From a bacterium (GTDB lineage: Bacteria; Planctomycetota; Planctomycetia; Kolteriales; Kolteriaceae), in contig JAIEPU010000120.1 in assembly GCA_019748235.1 (NCBI GenBank), forward strand, positions 1 through 55,925: a stretch of 55,925 nucleotides of DNA. Reading direction: 5' to 3'. How positions within the stretch are numbered: the stretch's first letter is position 1; the number at the start of each line of letters is the position of its first letter. A program made the translations under genes and the position numbers. Below the pieces are notes generated by a model. It was not told the origin of the DNA, searched no databases, and worked only from the letters and a program-made list of their open reading frames with translations. Below, in pieces: positions 9,696 through 17,973 of the stretch.

Positions 9696-9792
9696 CGATC
9701 ACCCAAGAAATGAACGCCCCAGAAAACTCGAACCATGCACCGCGAACCCACGAGAATCTATGAAGCGGAACGAACTGAATGTCGAACCGTCC

Positions 9793-11526
9793 TCAGTTCG
9801 CTGCGGCCCCTTCCGGCTTGGCCTTGATCAGTTCCTCGATCGTCTTCTCGATTTCTTTCGCATTCTTCTCGCCACTTCCGACTCGAATAAGTCGAATGAT
9901 TCCATTGCGATCGACGACAACGACATGGGGAATTCCGCTGACGGCGTAATCCTCCGAAGTCTCGCTCTCTTCGGGCATGAATGCGAGCCGATGTTTGAGT
10001 CCGTGATGAGCAGCAAACTTTTCGAGGGCGGCCACTTCCTTTTCTTGACTTAGTCCTTCTTCCTTCCGATGCTCCTTCTTCTCGTCGTCCCATCCGTAGC
10101 GGTAGTAGCGGGTGAGACCGATCACGACCAAGCCTTCGTCTTTGTATTTTTCATGCCATTCGGTCAAGTGAGGGAAGGTCGCTCGGCAAGGACCGCACCA
10201 CACCGCCCAGAAGTCGAATAGTAACACTTTCCCCTTCAAATCTTCCTGTGAAAGAGGCGATCCGTTCACCCATTGGTCCGTCTCGAGGGGCGTCATCGGC
10301 TTGCCGATCAGTTCCTTTTGCTTGATTTCCGTCGCGAGTCGACGAATCAAATTCTTGAGCATGCTCTCGGCGTAGGTCAGCGTTCCCTTTGAAGGAGACT
10401 CGGCAGGTACTTTGGTCAGCACGTTCTGATATCGCTTCAAGAGCGATTGTAATTCATCGAGCCTTTCCTCTTTGGAGAGCTGCTGCCCATAGTTGCGATA
10501 CGCCTCGGAATAGGAAGAGACGAGGTCTTGATGGGAGGGGTTCTTCAATACTTGCTGATCGACATAATCGAGCCACACGGATACTGCTTTAGATTTCTCG
10601 TCCGCCGGCGCAAGTTCCGCTTCCACCTCAAGCAATTCTCCCCAAGCAATCACTGCGGCAAGGTCGTCTGGATTGGCGTTGAGCGCGGTCGTAAGTTCCT
10701 CGCGCGATTGAGCGATCAGTTCACGTGCGGTCTTCTCCTCGTTCAATTGGGAAAGGAGACGAATCTTCTGATTGATAAGCCGCCGCTGAATTCCTGGAGC
10801 CCAACTTGATTCCTTCGGATCAAGTCCTTTCCAGTAACTGATTTCTTCATCTAAGCGAGGAATCGCAAGGCTCTTATTTCCCGCGTTGAACAGCAAATTG
10901 CTCAACTCGATGGCATTCTGTAGATAGTTTCGCTTTGCATTCGAATTCCCCACATTCCGAAGAGTGGGAAGAAACAGCGATAGATGTTCCGCTGCCGCAT
11001 GGACCTTCCCGGTTCGGCCATTCAAGACATACAACCGGTAGTGAAGAGGAAGAATGGAATCTTTCGCGGAAGACTGTTCCAGCGCCGTTTTGAAACCTTC
11101 TTCCGCGTTGGCAACATCACCCTTCTCAATGAAAGCGGTGATGAGATCGACATGGATTTCTGGCGAGTCCTTTCTGAGATTGAGCGCGGCCTGCGCATTT
11201 TTGACAACCAAATCCCAATCTCTCATTCGACTGTAAAGGTCCGTCAGCAGAGCGTACTCAGCCAAACCTCTCTTATCAGGCTCGATCGCTTCCACTTCCT
11301 TGATGAGGTCCGCCAGCTGCGACTCGCGCTTCTTTTGGGCCTCGCGGACAATGTTGATATCGGGCTTCTTGTTTTTGATGCTTTCCAGATAGCCCTTTTG
11401 AGCTTCCTTGAATTGCTCATCAATCCCTTTGATTTTCTCTTGGACATCTGAAATGAGATCACCAGCAGAGAGAGTGAGAGCATTTGCACTAATCATAACT
11501 GCCGTGAGAACCAGGATAGCTCGCAT
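9793..11526 (-). CDS. exported TPR protein with C-terminal TlpA/ResA-like thioredoxin domain
   Basis: A 577-aa protein from the ATG at 11526, chosen because a signal peptide (Met-Arg-Ala-Ile-Leu-Val-Leu-Thr...) begins there; the frame is open further upstream but reads as non-protein-like and enters the region divergent to the VWA gene. Residues about 20-370 are helical, with TPR-like units and a charged coiled stretch near the start. Residues about 415-570 form a thioredoxin fold with Trp-Cys444-Gly-Pro-Cys447 and the cis-Pro loop SGIPHVVVVD. TlpA-like proteins reduce disulfides of periplasmic or cytochrome-maturation partners; the TPR part probably holds the partner. A DNA segment of 189 bp separates it from the divergent VWA gene. 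Confidence 0.88.
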   Translation of the reverse strand: MRAILVLTAVMISANALTLSAGDLISDVQEKIKGIDEQFKEAQKGYLESIKNKKPDINIVREAQKKRESQLADLIKEVEAIEPDKRGLAEYALLTDLYSRMRDWDLVVKNAQAALNLRKDSPEIHVDLITAFIEKGDVANAEEGFKTALEQSSAKDSILPLHYRLYVLNGRTGKVHAAAEHLSLFLPTLRNVGNSNAKRNYLQNAIELSNLLFNAGNKSLAIPRLDEEISYWKGLDPKESSWAPGIQRRLINQKIRLLSQLNEEKTARELIAQSREELTTALNANPDDLAAVIAWGELLEVEAELAPADEKSKAVSVWLDYVDQQVLKNPSHQDLVSSYSEAYRNYGQQLSKEERLDELQSLLKRYQNVLTKVPAESPSKGTLTYAESMLKNLIRRLATEIKQKELIGKPMTPLETDQWVNGSPLSQEDLKGKVLLFDFWAVWCGPCRATFPHLTEWHEKYKDEGLVVIGLTRYYRYGWDDEKKEHRKEEGLSQEKEVAALEKFAAHHGLKHRLAFMPEESETSEDYAVSGIPHVVVVDRNGIIRLIRVGSGEKNAKEIEKTIEELIKAKPEGAAAN

Positions 11527-11638
11527 TGCTTTTTGCCTCAGATGAACAGAAAAGCCGACCTCACAAAAAGGTAACAGATACGTCCCCAACCGGATAGGCC
11601 TCGACTGGTGGGAAAATCGCCGACCGGCTCGCCTGAGA

Positions 11639-11681
11639 GATTCTGGGAATCCAAGAATCCAACCTCTCTTGGGCATCGTCT
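11639..11681 (+). promoter_or_regulatory. putative ECF-type promoter and dyad upstream of the VWA gene
   Basis: GAATCC at 11655-11660 is followed after 16 nt by CGTCT at 11677-11681, with the ATG 35 nt further on. GATTCT (11639-11644) and AGAATC (11654-11659) form an inverted repeat over the -35 region with a 9-nt loop. Sequence, spacing and dyad match the element before the CHAT gene at 7985-8026. Confidence 0.5.
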
Positions 11682-11715
11682 CATCACTAGGCCAAAGAAG
11701 GAGAGGAATTTACCC

Positions 11716-12846
11716 ATGTTTCCATTGGTAGCACCGCTATTGATGTCCGTAGTTTTTGCGGATGAACCGGCGAAATCTGAGACTAAACAAGCTTCCGTCG
11801 AAGTCGTTTTCGTCCTCGATACGACCGGTAGTATGGGGGGACTAATCCAGGCGGCTAAGGACAAGATCTGGGCGATTTCCAACTCGCTTGTGAAGACGAA
11901 GCCCGCCCCGTCGTTGAAAATCGGGCTCATCGGCTATCGGGATCGAGGTGATGCGTATGTCACTAAGATCGTCTCCATGAGCGACGATCTCGATGCCGTT
12001 TATCGTGAGTTGATTGCGTTCGAGGCCAGCGGCGGTGGAGACGGCCCAGAAAGTGTGAATCAATCGTTGAACGAGGCCGTTACGAAGTTTCCCTGGAGCA
12101 AGGAGCCATCGACTTATCGAGTCATTTTCCTCGTCGGAGACTGCCCTCCCCACATGGACTACACTGATGACGTGAAGTACGCCGAGACATGTCAAATCGC
12201 CGCAAAGACCGGCATCGTCATCAATACCATTCAATGCGGTCAGGACAGTGCAACCGAGCCGATCTGGCGGGACATCGCCTCCAAGGCGGAGGGGAAGTAC
12301 TTCCGGGTCGAGCAAGATGGCAATGCCATCGTAGCGGCAACACCGTTCGACGAACAACTCAGCAAACTCGCCGTCGATCTCGATGCGACCTGTTTCTATT
12401 ACGGATCGGCGGAGATGAAACAGTCCCAGCTCGATCGCAAACGTGCCGGACAGTCGATTGAGCGAGTAGCGTCTCCCTCCGCCGTCGCTCAGCGCGCTGT
12501 TTTCAACGCGTCAGAAGCTGGCGTCGCGAACTTGGTCGGAAAGAGCGAACTCATCGACGATGTCTCCACGGGCAGAGTGAAACTCTCTGCCATCCCGAAA
12601 GAGGAGCTTCCGGCGACGCTTCAAAATCTTCCGAAGGACCAGCAAGAGAAGTTCGTGCAAAAGAACAAACAAGAGCGGGAGCGAATTCAGAAGGAGATCG
12701 CGGATCTCGGCAGGAAACGCCAAGCATTTCTCGAGGCATTAGCAGCAAAGTCTCAAACGCCGGTACTCGAGCAGGTCATCTTCGAGAGTGTGCGGGAGCA
12801 AGCAAAACGAGTCGGCTTGAACTATGATAAAGGCCCGTCCTACTGA
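11716..12846 (+). CDS. exported von Willebrand factor A domain protein
   Basis: A 376-aa protein. The ATG at 11716 is preceded by AAGGAGAGGA about 8 nt away and opens a short signal peptide ending near Phe-Ala-Asp. Residues about 27-210 are a VWA domain with the metal-ion-dependent adhesion site D35-T-T-G-S39, and GGGDGPES further on supplying the later MIDAS residues. A helical, strongly charged C-terminus (about 300-376, many Lys/Glu/Gln) looks like a coiled coil. VWA domains bind protein ligands through a divalent cation; the partner is unknown. The gene shares a promoter-like element with the exported CHAT protein, so the two may belong to one response. Its 3' end meets a hairpin at 12877-12908. 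Confidence 0.85.
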   Translation: MFPLVAPLLMSVVFADEPAKSETKQASVEVVFVLDTTGSMGGLIQAAKDKIWAISNSLVKTKPAPSLKIGLIGYRDRGDAYVTKIVSMSDDLDAVYRELIAFEASGGGDGPESVNQSLNEAVTKFPWSKEPSTYRVIFLVGDCPPHMDYTDDVKYAETCQIAAKTGIVINTIQCGQDSATEPIWRDIASKAEGKYFRVEQDGNAIVAATPFDEQLSKLAVDLDATCFYYGSAEMKQSQLDRKRAGQSIERVASPSAVAQRAVFNASEAGVANLVGKSELIDDVSTGRVKLSAIPKEELPATLQNLPKDQQEKFVQKNKQERERIQKEIADLGRKRQAFLEALAAKSQTPVLEQVIFESVREQAKRVGLNYDKGPSY

Positions 12847-12876
12847 ACGGGGGAAGTCGACATCCACAATTAAACG

Positions 12877-12908
12877 AGGGGCATCCACCGAATTCGGCGG
12901 ACGCCCCT
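12877..12908. terminator. hairpin between convergent genes, probable bidirectional terminator
   Basis: AGGGGC (12877-12882) pairs with GCCCCT (12903-12908), and inside it TCC pairs with GGA and CCG with CGG around an AATT loop. T-rich sequence follows on both strands. It sits between the VWA gene (stop 12846) and the SpoIIAA-like gene (stop 12944). Confidence 0.65.
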
Positions 12909-12943
12909 TGAGATTTTCTGATACGTGAGGCGAGGCCGCCCGC

Positions 12944-13303
12944 TTACGCCTCTTGAAGCCACTTCCACGCATCGTCCACGTGACCAGCATCAAAGTATTC
13001 GATCTTCGCCATCGTGAAAGGCTTACAGACTTTAGCCATCCACTTCTCCCAGCTCTTCTCTCCGACAAGTGCAATCTTTTCGATCTTTGTGCAATGGGTA
13101 GTCGAAAACTTGATGTCGTCCCACAGCGCGTGCATGTCCCAGCCGTGGAAATCGTGAAACTGAGCAAGGACTCGCGCTTTTCCCCGGTGCGCGATCGCTT
13201 CATCAATCGCCGGAACGAAATGCTTGTAATCCTCGTCGTGCAACTTTCCCGACAACTTGAAGCCGATTATGTTGTCTGCGGGAGCTGTCAACATCTCGAT
13301 CAT
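12944..13303 (-). CDS. SpoIIAA-like (STAS-fold) small protein
   Basis: A 119-aa cytoplasmic protein. The ATG at 13303 is chosen over one 63 nt upstream because GGAGG lies about 9 nt before it and the product then has the family length. The pattern (IIGFKLSGKLHDEDYKHF near the start, a central VLAQFHDFHGW strand-turn, and a C-terminal WKWLQEA helix) is that of the SpoIIAA-like family, which shares the fold of STAS anti-anti-sigma factors but lacks their phosphorylated serine. Its biochemical role is not established. No anti-sigma partner gene is next to it. Confidence 0.8.
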   Translation of the reverse strand: MIEMLTAPADNIIGFKLSGKLHDEDYKHFVPAIDEAIAHRGKARVLAQFHDFHGWDMHALWDDIKFSTTHCTKIEKIALVGEKSWEKWMAKVCKPFTMAKIEYFDAGHVDDAWKWLQEA

Positions 13304-13478
13304 TTGTTCATCCTCCAGTGTGCTGATCGATGGGACCAGGATTCTCGCATCAAGTCTCCACATCAACCTTCATACCGATACGATACCGCGCGAATTCGTT
13401 CTGTGTAAGTTTTGAATCCAATCAGCGGCAAAAGCGCATCTTATCGGTCATGATTCATTGCAAATAGACAATAAATCT

Positions 13479-14351
13479 TCATGAGGAAATCGCCTGTCGG
13501 CGAGCGAATCGCGCACGTATCAGGGGCACCGCTGACGCCGCCCCCAAAAGAAGAGCCGAACCGAACAGAGCCATTCCCGTAGACCCGAAATCGAATCGAT
13601 GACGTCCGGAGAAGACTTGAACGGCCGCGAACCCAGTAAACAGTATTTGACTGATCGAGAGTAACGAGACAACAACAACCCGATCTCTTTCCGGCAACGC
13701 GAAAATCTTCCCCAGCCAACAACCGACGATCAACCATTGAATCGAATGCAAGGGGACGCCGTGAAGGAATTTGAGCACCCCCTGCGCTCCATAGATCTCG
13801 GGCGGTTGGCCTATCGCGATCCGCTCTTGCCCGTACGAGATCATGAATGCACCAATCAAACACGAACTCAAGATCAACGGCATACCCACTCGAAGGGCTA
13901 TTCGCTCATCCCTTGCGCACGGCAGACGACCAAATCCTCGGAGCGTCCAGATGACCAGGCAAATGGTGATGATCTGAATCAACAATCCCATGGCTGAAAA
14001 AACCGCCGCGTCGAATGGAGTCGCTCGGTTGAAGTGCGAACCGACTCCTCGCCAATATTGCATGATGATGAGCAGCACTTCAGCGATAAGGGAAAGGGAG
14101 AAAACTCCATTGATCCATCGGTCGATACGCCATTGAGGTAAACGCCGGACGACCCACGCAATAGACCATGTCGTCACACCGGCGGAGTATCCGAATAGGA
14201 TAGGCTTTCTGATCGAGAGCGGCCCTTCCCACTCTCCCCCTTGCACCAGCCAAATCGCTGAATGGAAAAAGCCCAGCAAGACCAAGAATGTGCCGCTGTG
14301 AACGATGATCGGTGAAAGTGGTCTTAATGGCGAATCCGACGCCCCGTTCAT
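13479..14351 (-). CDS. polytopic membrane protein of unknown function, paired with a DCC oxidoreductase
   Basis: About 290 aa from the ATG at 14351; the frame is open upstream, but that part overlaps the DCC gene and is not hydrophobic. Seven or eight hydrophobic segments are visible, starting with GTFLVLLGFFHSAIWL and ending with ALFGSALLLGAASAV and a basic tail. I do not recognise the family. The start is 22 nt after the stop of the DCC thiol-disulfide oxidoreductase gene on the same strand, so the two are probably co-transcribed and may act together at the membrane. The start site is uncertain because no good ribosome binding site is seen. Confidence 0.65.
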   Translation of the reverse strand: MNGASDSPLRPLSPIIVHSGTFLVLLGFFHSAIWLVQGGEWEGPLSIRKPILFGYSAGVTTWSIAWVVRRLPQWRIDRWINGVFSLSLIAEVLLIIMQYWRGVGSHFNRATPFDAAVFSAMGLLIQIITICLVIWTLRGFGRLPCARDERIALRVGMPLILSSCLIGAFMISYGQERIAIGQPPEIYGAQGVLKFLHGVPLHSIQWLIVGCWLGKIFALPERDRVVVVSLLSISQILFTGFAAVQVFSGRHRFDFGSTGMALFGSALLLGAASAVPLIRARFARRQAISS

Positions 14352-14373
14352 TTCCACACCATTGATTCGAGGA

Positions 14374-14880
14374 TTATGACTCAGATGACTGACCTGGTTC
14401 CATTCGGCACGATCCATCTGGTTCGCACCGCCCCGTCCAGCGGAGGCGGTTTCTTGCAAAAATGCGATAGGCGGAATCCAGAAAATGCGAAATGCCGGGC
14501 CACCGACTGATGGAGACGATCCACCCGAAACCGACAAGCGAGTAGATTTGTCGAAATGCTTCGACACCTTTTACCCAGCGTCCATCAGGAAGCCGAGCGT
14601 GCATCTCATTCATTAAAGTCTTCTGATCGGTTCCCCATTCCTTGGACTCGAAATCAGATTTGGCGATATCGGTAAACCAAATCCGCTGGTTCCGATCCCA
14701 CCGTCGGATCATGTTGATCTCTCGGCGACAGAGGGGACAATCCCCGTCGAAGAACACCTGAATTCGCCAATCTTTTGGTTCCACAGCACTAGCCTCAAAA
14801 TCGTTTCCGCTCGATGCGGATTCTCTGTCCACTGTAGATCGCAGAATTCCGTATGCCCTCATTTTCGGTCGCCGCCGCAT
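14374..14880 (-). CDS. DCC family thiol-disulfide oxidoreductase (DUF393)
   Basis: A 168-aa protein (in-frame ATG also at 14862; neither has a clear ribosome binding site). The family signature is at residues 42-55: V-F-F-D-G-D-C48-P-L-C51-R-R-E-I. The Asp-x-x-Cys-x-x-Cys motif marks DCC proteins, which have a thioredoxin-like fold. The FTDI and ARLPDG segments and the C-terminal membrane-associated-looking helix fit the family. The exact redox partner is unknown. It lies divergent to the TrhO-RluA fusion gene and upstream of a membrane protein gene. Confidence 0.85.
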   Translation of the reverse strand: MRRRPKMRAYGILRSTVDRESASSGNDFEASAVEPKDWRIQVFFDGDCPLCRREINMIRRWDRNQRIWFTDIAKSDFESKEWGTDQKTLMNEMHARLPDGRWVKGVEAFRQIYSLVGFGWIVSISRWPGISHFLDSAYRIFARNRLRWTGRCEPDGSCRMEPGQSSES

Positions 14881-14987
14881 TGCACAAGGGGCTCATATAA
14901 CGGCTGAATAGGTACCTGATCGCCCGGGAGTCGATCACTGCCGCAAGGTATCCGTGCTTCAATCTGGTTGCGAGAGTACCGGTCGAG

Positions 14988-16769
14988 ATGTCGTCGTTTG
15001 TCAATGTCGCCGCCTACAAGTTTGCCGAATTGACTGAGTTGGCCCCCCTACGACAAGAGCTGAGGGAGCTGGCCAAATCACATCGTCTTCGAGGCACCAT
15101 TCTCCTCAGCCCGGAAGGAATCAATCTTTTTGTAGCGGGATGCCGCGAGGGGATTGATGGGCTCCTCGACCGAATCCGCTCTATTCCCGGTTTGGCCGAG
15201 CTTGAAGTAAAGGAGAGCCTCAGCGAGGAGCAGCCCTTTAACCGAATGCTCGTGAAGATTAAGCGAGAGATCATTGCGTTTGGAATCCCTGGAATCGAGC
15301 CAGCCCGATACACGTCGCCGCGCGTGACGGCACGGCAATTAAAGAAATGGCTAGATGAAGGGCGGCCGGTCAAACTGCTCGACACACGCAACAACTACGA
15401 AGTTCAAGTCGGCACGTTCGAGAATGCGGTCCCGATCAACATCGACGACTTTCGTGATTTCCCAGCCGCCACCCGCTTATTACCCGACGATTGGAAGGAG
15501 CAACCAATCGTCACGTTCTGCACTGGGGGAATTCGTTGCGAGAAGGCAGCACCTTATCTTGAATCCACCGGGTTCCGCGAGGTCTATCAGCTCGATGGCG
15601 GCATTCTGAAATACTTTGAGGAATGCGGCAGCTCTCACTATCAGGGGGAATGCTTCGTCTTCGACAAACGGGTCGCGGTCGATGCGGCCCTGCAAGCAAG
15701 CAAGATTGATCAGTGCTACGCCTGCCAAGCAATCCTCTCTCCTGAGGATTTGCAATCCCCCCGATATGTGACTGGCGAATCTTGTCCTTACTGTTATCGC
15801 ACCACAGACGAAGCCAAGCGCGCATTGATCGAAGAACGTCATCGCTTGATTGCACAAGTCACGCATCCTCTCCCCGGCAGCATTCCCTATGACAATGCAC
15901 GCCCTATCAACGTCCCGCTTCGATTCGATGGTGCGGAGCTTCTCGATTTTCTCGAGGGAATGCAAACCCATCTCTCACGTGAAGATTGGCGGCACGCCTG
16001 CGAGGAGGGTCGAGTCGTTTGCCGTCATCAGAAAGTCATGCCAGGACGGACCGTTCGTGCGGGAGAGCGAATTCTTCACCTTGTGCCAGCGACACTCGAG
16101 CCGGACGTAGCATCGAATATTCGGATTATCGACGAGGATGAGGCACTTATCGTCGTGGAAAAGCCGGCTCCCCTTCCCATGCATCCGTGCGGGCGCTTCA
16201 ATCGCAATTCACTTTCATACATTCTCGAAGAGGTATATCGACCGCTGAAACCGCGCGCGGCTCACCGCCTTGATGCGGACACCACCGGCGTGGTCATCTT
16301 CACGAAGACTCGAGAGTTTGCTCAATTCGTTCAACCGCAGTTTGAACGAGGTGAGGTAAGCAAAACATATCTTGCGCGTGTCCTCGGTCATCCAAATGAC
16401 CAGACTTTCGAATGCGATGCTCCGATCAGCGCCGAGCCCGGTCCGGACGGCATTCGAATCATTGACGCAAACGGGTCTCCCTCTCGCACGAGTTTTCAAC
16501 TCCTCCGCACGTTCGATGATGGCACGTCGCTTCTCCAGGCCACTCCATTGACTGGTCGAACCAACCAGATTCGCGTTCATCTTTGGAGCCTCGGTCTCCC
16601 CATTGTTGGTGACCCGATTTACCTGCCAGACAATCGACTCGGCGTATACAAGACGCTCACCATGGACGAGTCCCCGCTTTGCCTGCACGCTCGGTCGTTG
16701 AAGTTGAGGCATCCCTTGACGAAGGGCATCATTTGCTACGAGGGAGATTCCCCCACTTGGAGCAAGTAA
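14988..16769 (+). CDS. fused tRNA uridine hydroxylase (TrhO rhodanese) and RluA pseudouridine synthase
   Basis: A 593-aa two-enzyme protein. Residues 1-275 match TrhO/YceA: N-terminal acylphosphatase-like part, rhodanese loop Cys178 in FCTGGIRCEK (Cys184 also present), and a zinc-ribbon-like CYAC (243-246) / CPYC (266-269). TrhO hydroxylates U34 of certain tRNAs. Residues about 310-368 look like an S4 RNA-binding domain. Residues about 378-590 are an RluA synthase with the catalytic Asp429 in HRLDADTTG and the later LTGRTNQIRVHL and VGDPIY motifs. Both halves keep their catalytic residues, so one chain may make two uridine modifications. The RluA target (rRNA or tRNA) cannot be assigned. Confidence 0.9.
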   Translation: MSSFVNVAAYKFAELTELAPLRQELRELAKSHRLRGTILLSPEGINLFVAGCREGIDGLLDRIRSIPGLAELEVKESLSEEQPFNRMLVKIKREIIAFGIPGIEPARYTSPRVTARQLKKWLDEGRPVKLLDTRNNYEVQVGTFENAVPINIDDFRDFPAATRLLPDDWKEQPIVTFCTGGIRCEKAAPYLESTGFREVYQLDGGILKYFEECGSSHYQGECFVFDKRVAVDAALQASKIDQCYACQAILSPEDLQSPRYVTGESCPYCYRTTDEAKRALIEERHRLIAQVTHPLPGSIPYDNARPINVPLRFDGAELLDFLEGMQTHLSREDWRHACEEGRVVCRHQKVMPGRTVRAGERILHLVPATLEPDVASNIRIIDEDEALIVVEKPAPLPMHPCGRFNRNSLSYILEEVYRPLKPRAAHRLDADTTGVVIFTKTREFAQFVQPQFERGEVSKTYLARVLGHPNDQTFECDAPISAEPGPDGIRIIDANGSPSRTSFQLLRTFDDGTSLLQATPLTGRTNQIRVHLWSLGLPIVGDPIYLPDNRLGVYKTLTMDESPLCLHARSLKLRHPLTKGIICYEGDSPTWSK

Positions 16770-16919
16770 CCTGAGTGAACAAGGTGATCGTCGCCAAGGC
16801 CGCTCTGCCACGCGCGGATGTTCGAATGATTCCATCTTTAACGGCTCGGTAAGAAACTCCGCCTCTTTGTAATCGCACGTCTTGCACACGACCCTCGTTT
16901 TGATGTTAAGGTACACCAC

Positions 16920-17885
16920 TTGCCCCTGAGGGGAATGGAATCACTCTCACGAGCCCTCGAGACCTTCATGTTCGACTGGTACCGCGAATACGAAAGCCTG
17001 CTTGCGACGATTCAAGTCGTGATGGTTATGTTTGGAATGGGGACGACTCTGTTCCTACGCGATTTTCGAACCGTCCTTGAACGCCCCCGAAGTCTGGTCG
17101 TCGGGTGTCTTTGCCAATTTTTCCTCGTACCTACACTCACCCTGCTGACCATTCATCTCTGTCGACTTGATGCGGGAATCGCGCTGGGCCTCATTCTCAT
17201 TGCGGCGATGCCGGGTGGACCGCTGGCTAACCTATTCACATTTCTAGCACATGGTAACCTTGCCCTCTCCATCACTCTTACTGGGCTCGGCACCCTGCTC
17301 GGCTTGGTAACGATCCCTCTCATGCTCAATACATTCGCCCACGGCTACTTACCCGAGAACGTGGTGATGCCGGTCGACGTGATCCTCATCGATATCGCGT
17401 TGTACCTTTTGCTTCCGGTCGCGGCAGGGATGATCGTTCGCAAGCTCGCTCCGAAAGCCGTTCCTTTTCTCTCCACTTGGCTCGTTCGATGTGGTTTGAT
17501 CATCCTGGTCTCGATGGTCGTCGGATCGCTGGGTAGTGGTCGGATCGAACCACTCAGTTACGGCGTCATGACGCCGCTGATTATCATCATCCTCTGCCTC
17601 TGCATTCAAAACTTCAGCATGCTGATCTTTTTAATCCTTCGGTGGTCGGTCGCGGATCAGACGGCGGTCGGCGTCAGCGTCACGATTAGAAATATCAATC
17701 TCGCGCTCTTACTTGCCACCAGATTATTTCCCGCGTCCGCTCAGACCGATTCGCATTCTCTCGGCGGCGGCGTGCTCTACGTCATTCTCTTTTGGGGAGC
17801 TTTATCGCTGATCGTCTGTGTTCCCACCATCTTCGTTCAGCGCCGAATGCTCTCCATCGAAAGCGTACGCCTTCAGAGCCAGTGA
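16920..17885 (+). CDS. bile acid:sodium symporter family (BASS) transporter
   Basis: Up to 321 aa. The longest form uses a TTG at 16920 with AAGG about 9 nt upstream; ATGs at 16935 and 16968 are alternatives. About nine to ten membrane segments are visible, beginning at IQVVMVMFGMGTTLFLRDF, with the conserved AAMPGGPLANLFTFLAHGN turn that resembles the crossover region of this family, and a late TIRNINLALLL. Members move organic anions with sodium; the substrate cannot be read. It stands alone between the TrhO-RluA gene and the pseudo-peptidase gene. Confidence 0.8.
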   Translation: MPLRGMESLSRALETFMFDWYREYESLLATIQVVMVMFGMGTTLFLRDFRTVLERPRSLVVGCLCQFFLVPTLTLLTIHLCRLDAGIALGLILIAAMPGGPLANLFTFLAHGNLALSITLTGLGTLLGLVTIPLMLNTFAHGYLPENVVMPVDVILIDIALYLLLPVAAGMIVRKLAPKAVPFLSTWLVRCGLIILVSMVVGSLGSGRIEPLSYGVMTPLIIIILCLCIQNFSMLIFLILRWSVADQTAVGVSVTIRNINLALLLATRLFPASAQTDSHSLGGGVLYVILFWGALSLIVCVPTIFVQRRMLSIESVRLQSQ

Positions 17886-17973
17886 TTGGCCTTTCGTTAG
17901 CTTCCTCCGCCCGCTGAATTTCGCATGAGCATTCGCTACGATGATGAAACGTACCGGGACGGAGTAGTTTCGC

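Noticed and set aside
11608..11715. N-terminal extension of the VWA protein from an upstream ATG
   Set aside because: It covers the promoter-like element, has no ribosome binding site, and would bury the signal peptide; the ATG at 11716 has a strong one.
16215..16919. Minus-strand open frame starting with a CxxC-containing stretch opposite the TrhO-RluA 3' end
   Set aside because: Only the first 50 residues look protein-like; the rest is antisense to the RluA domain, with no ribosome binding site.
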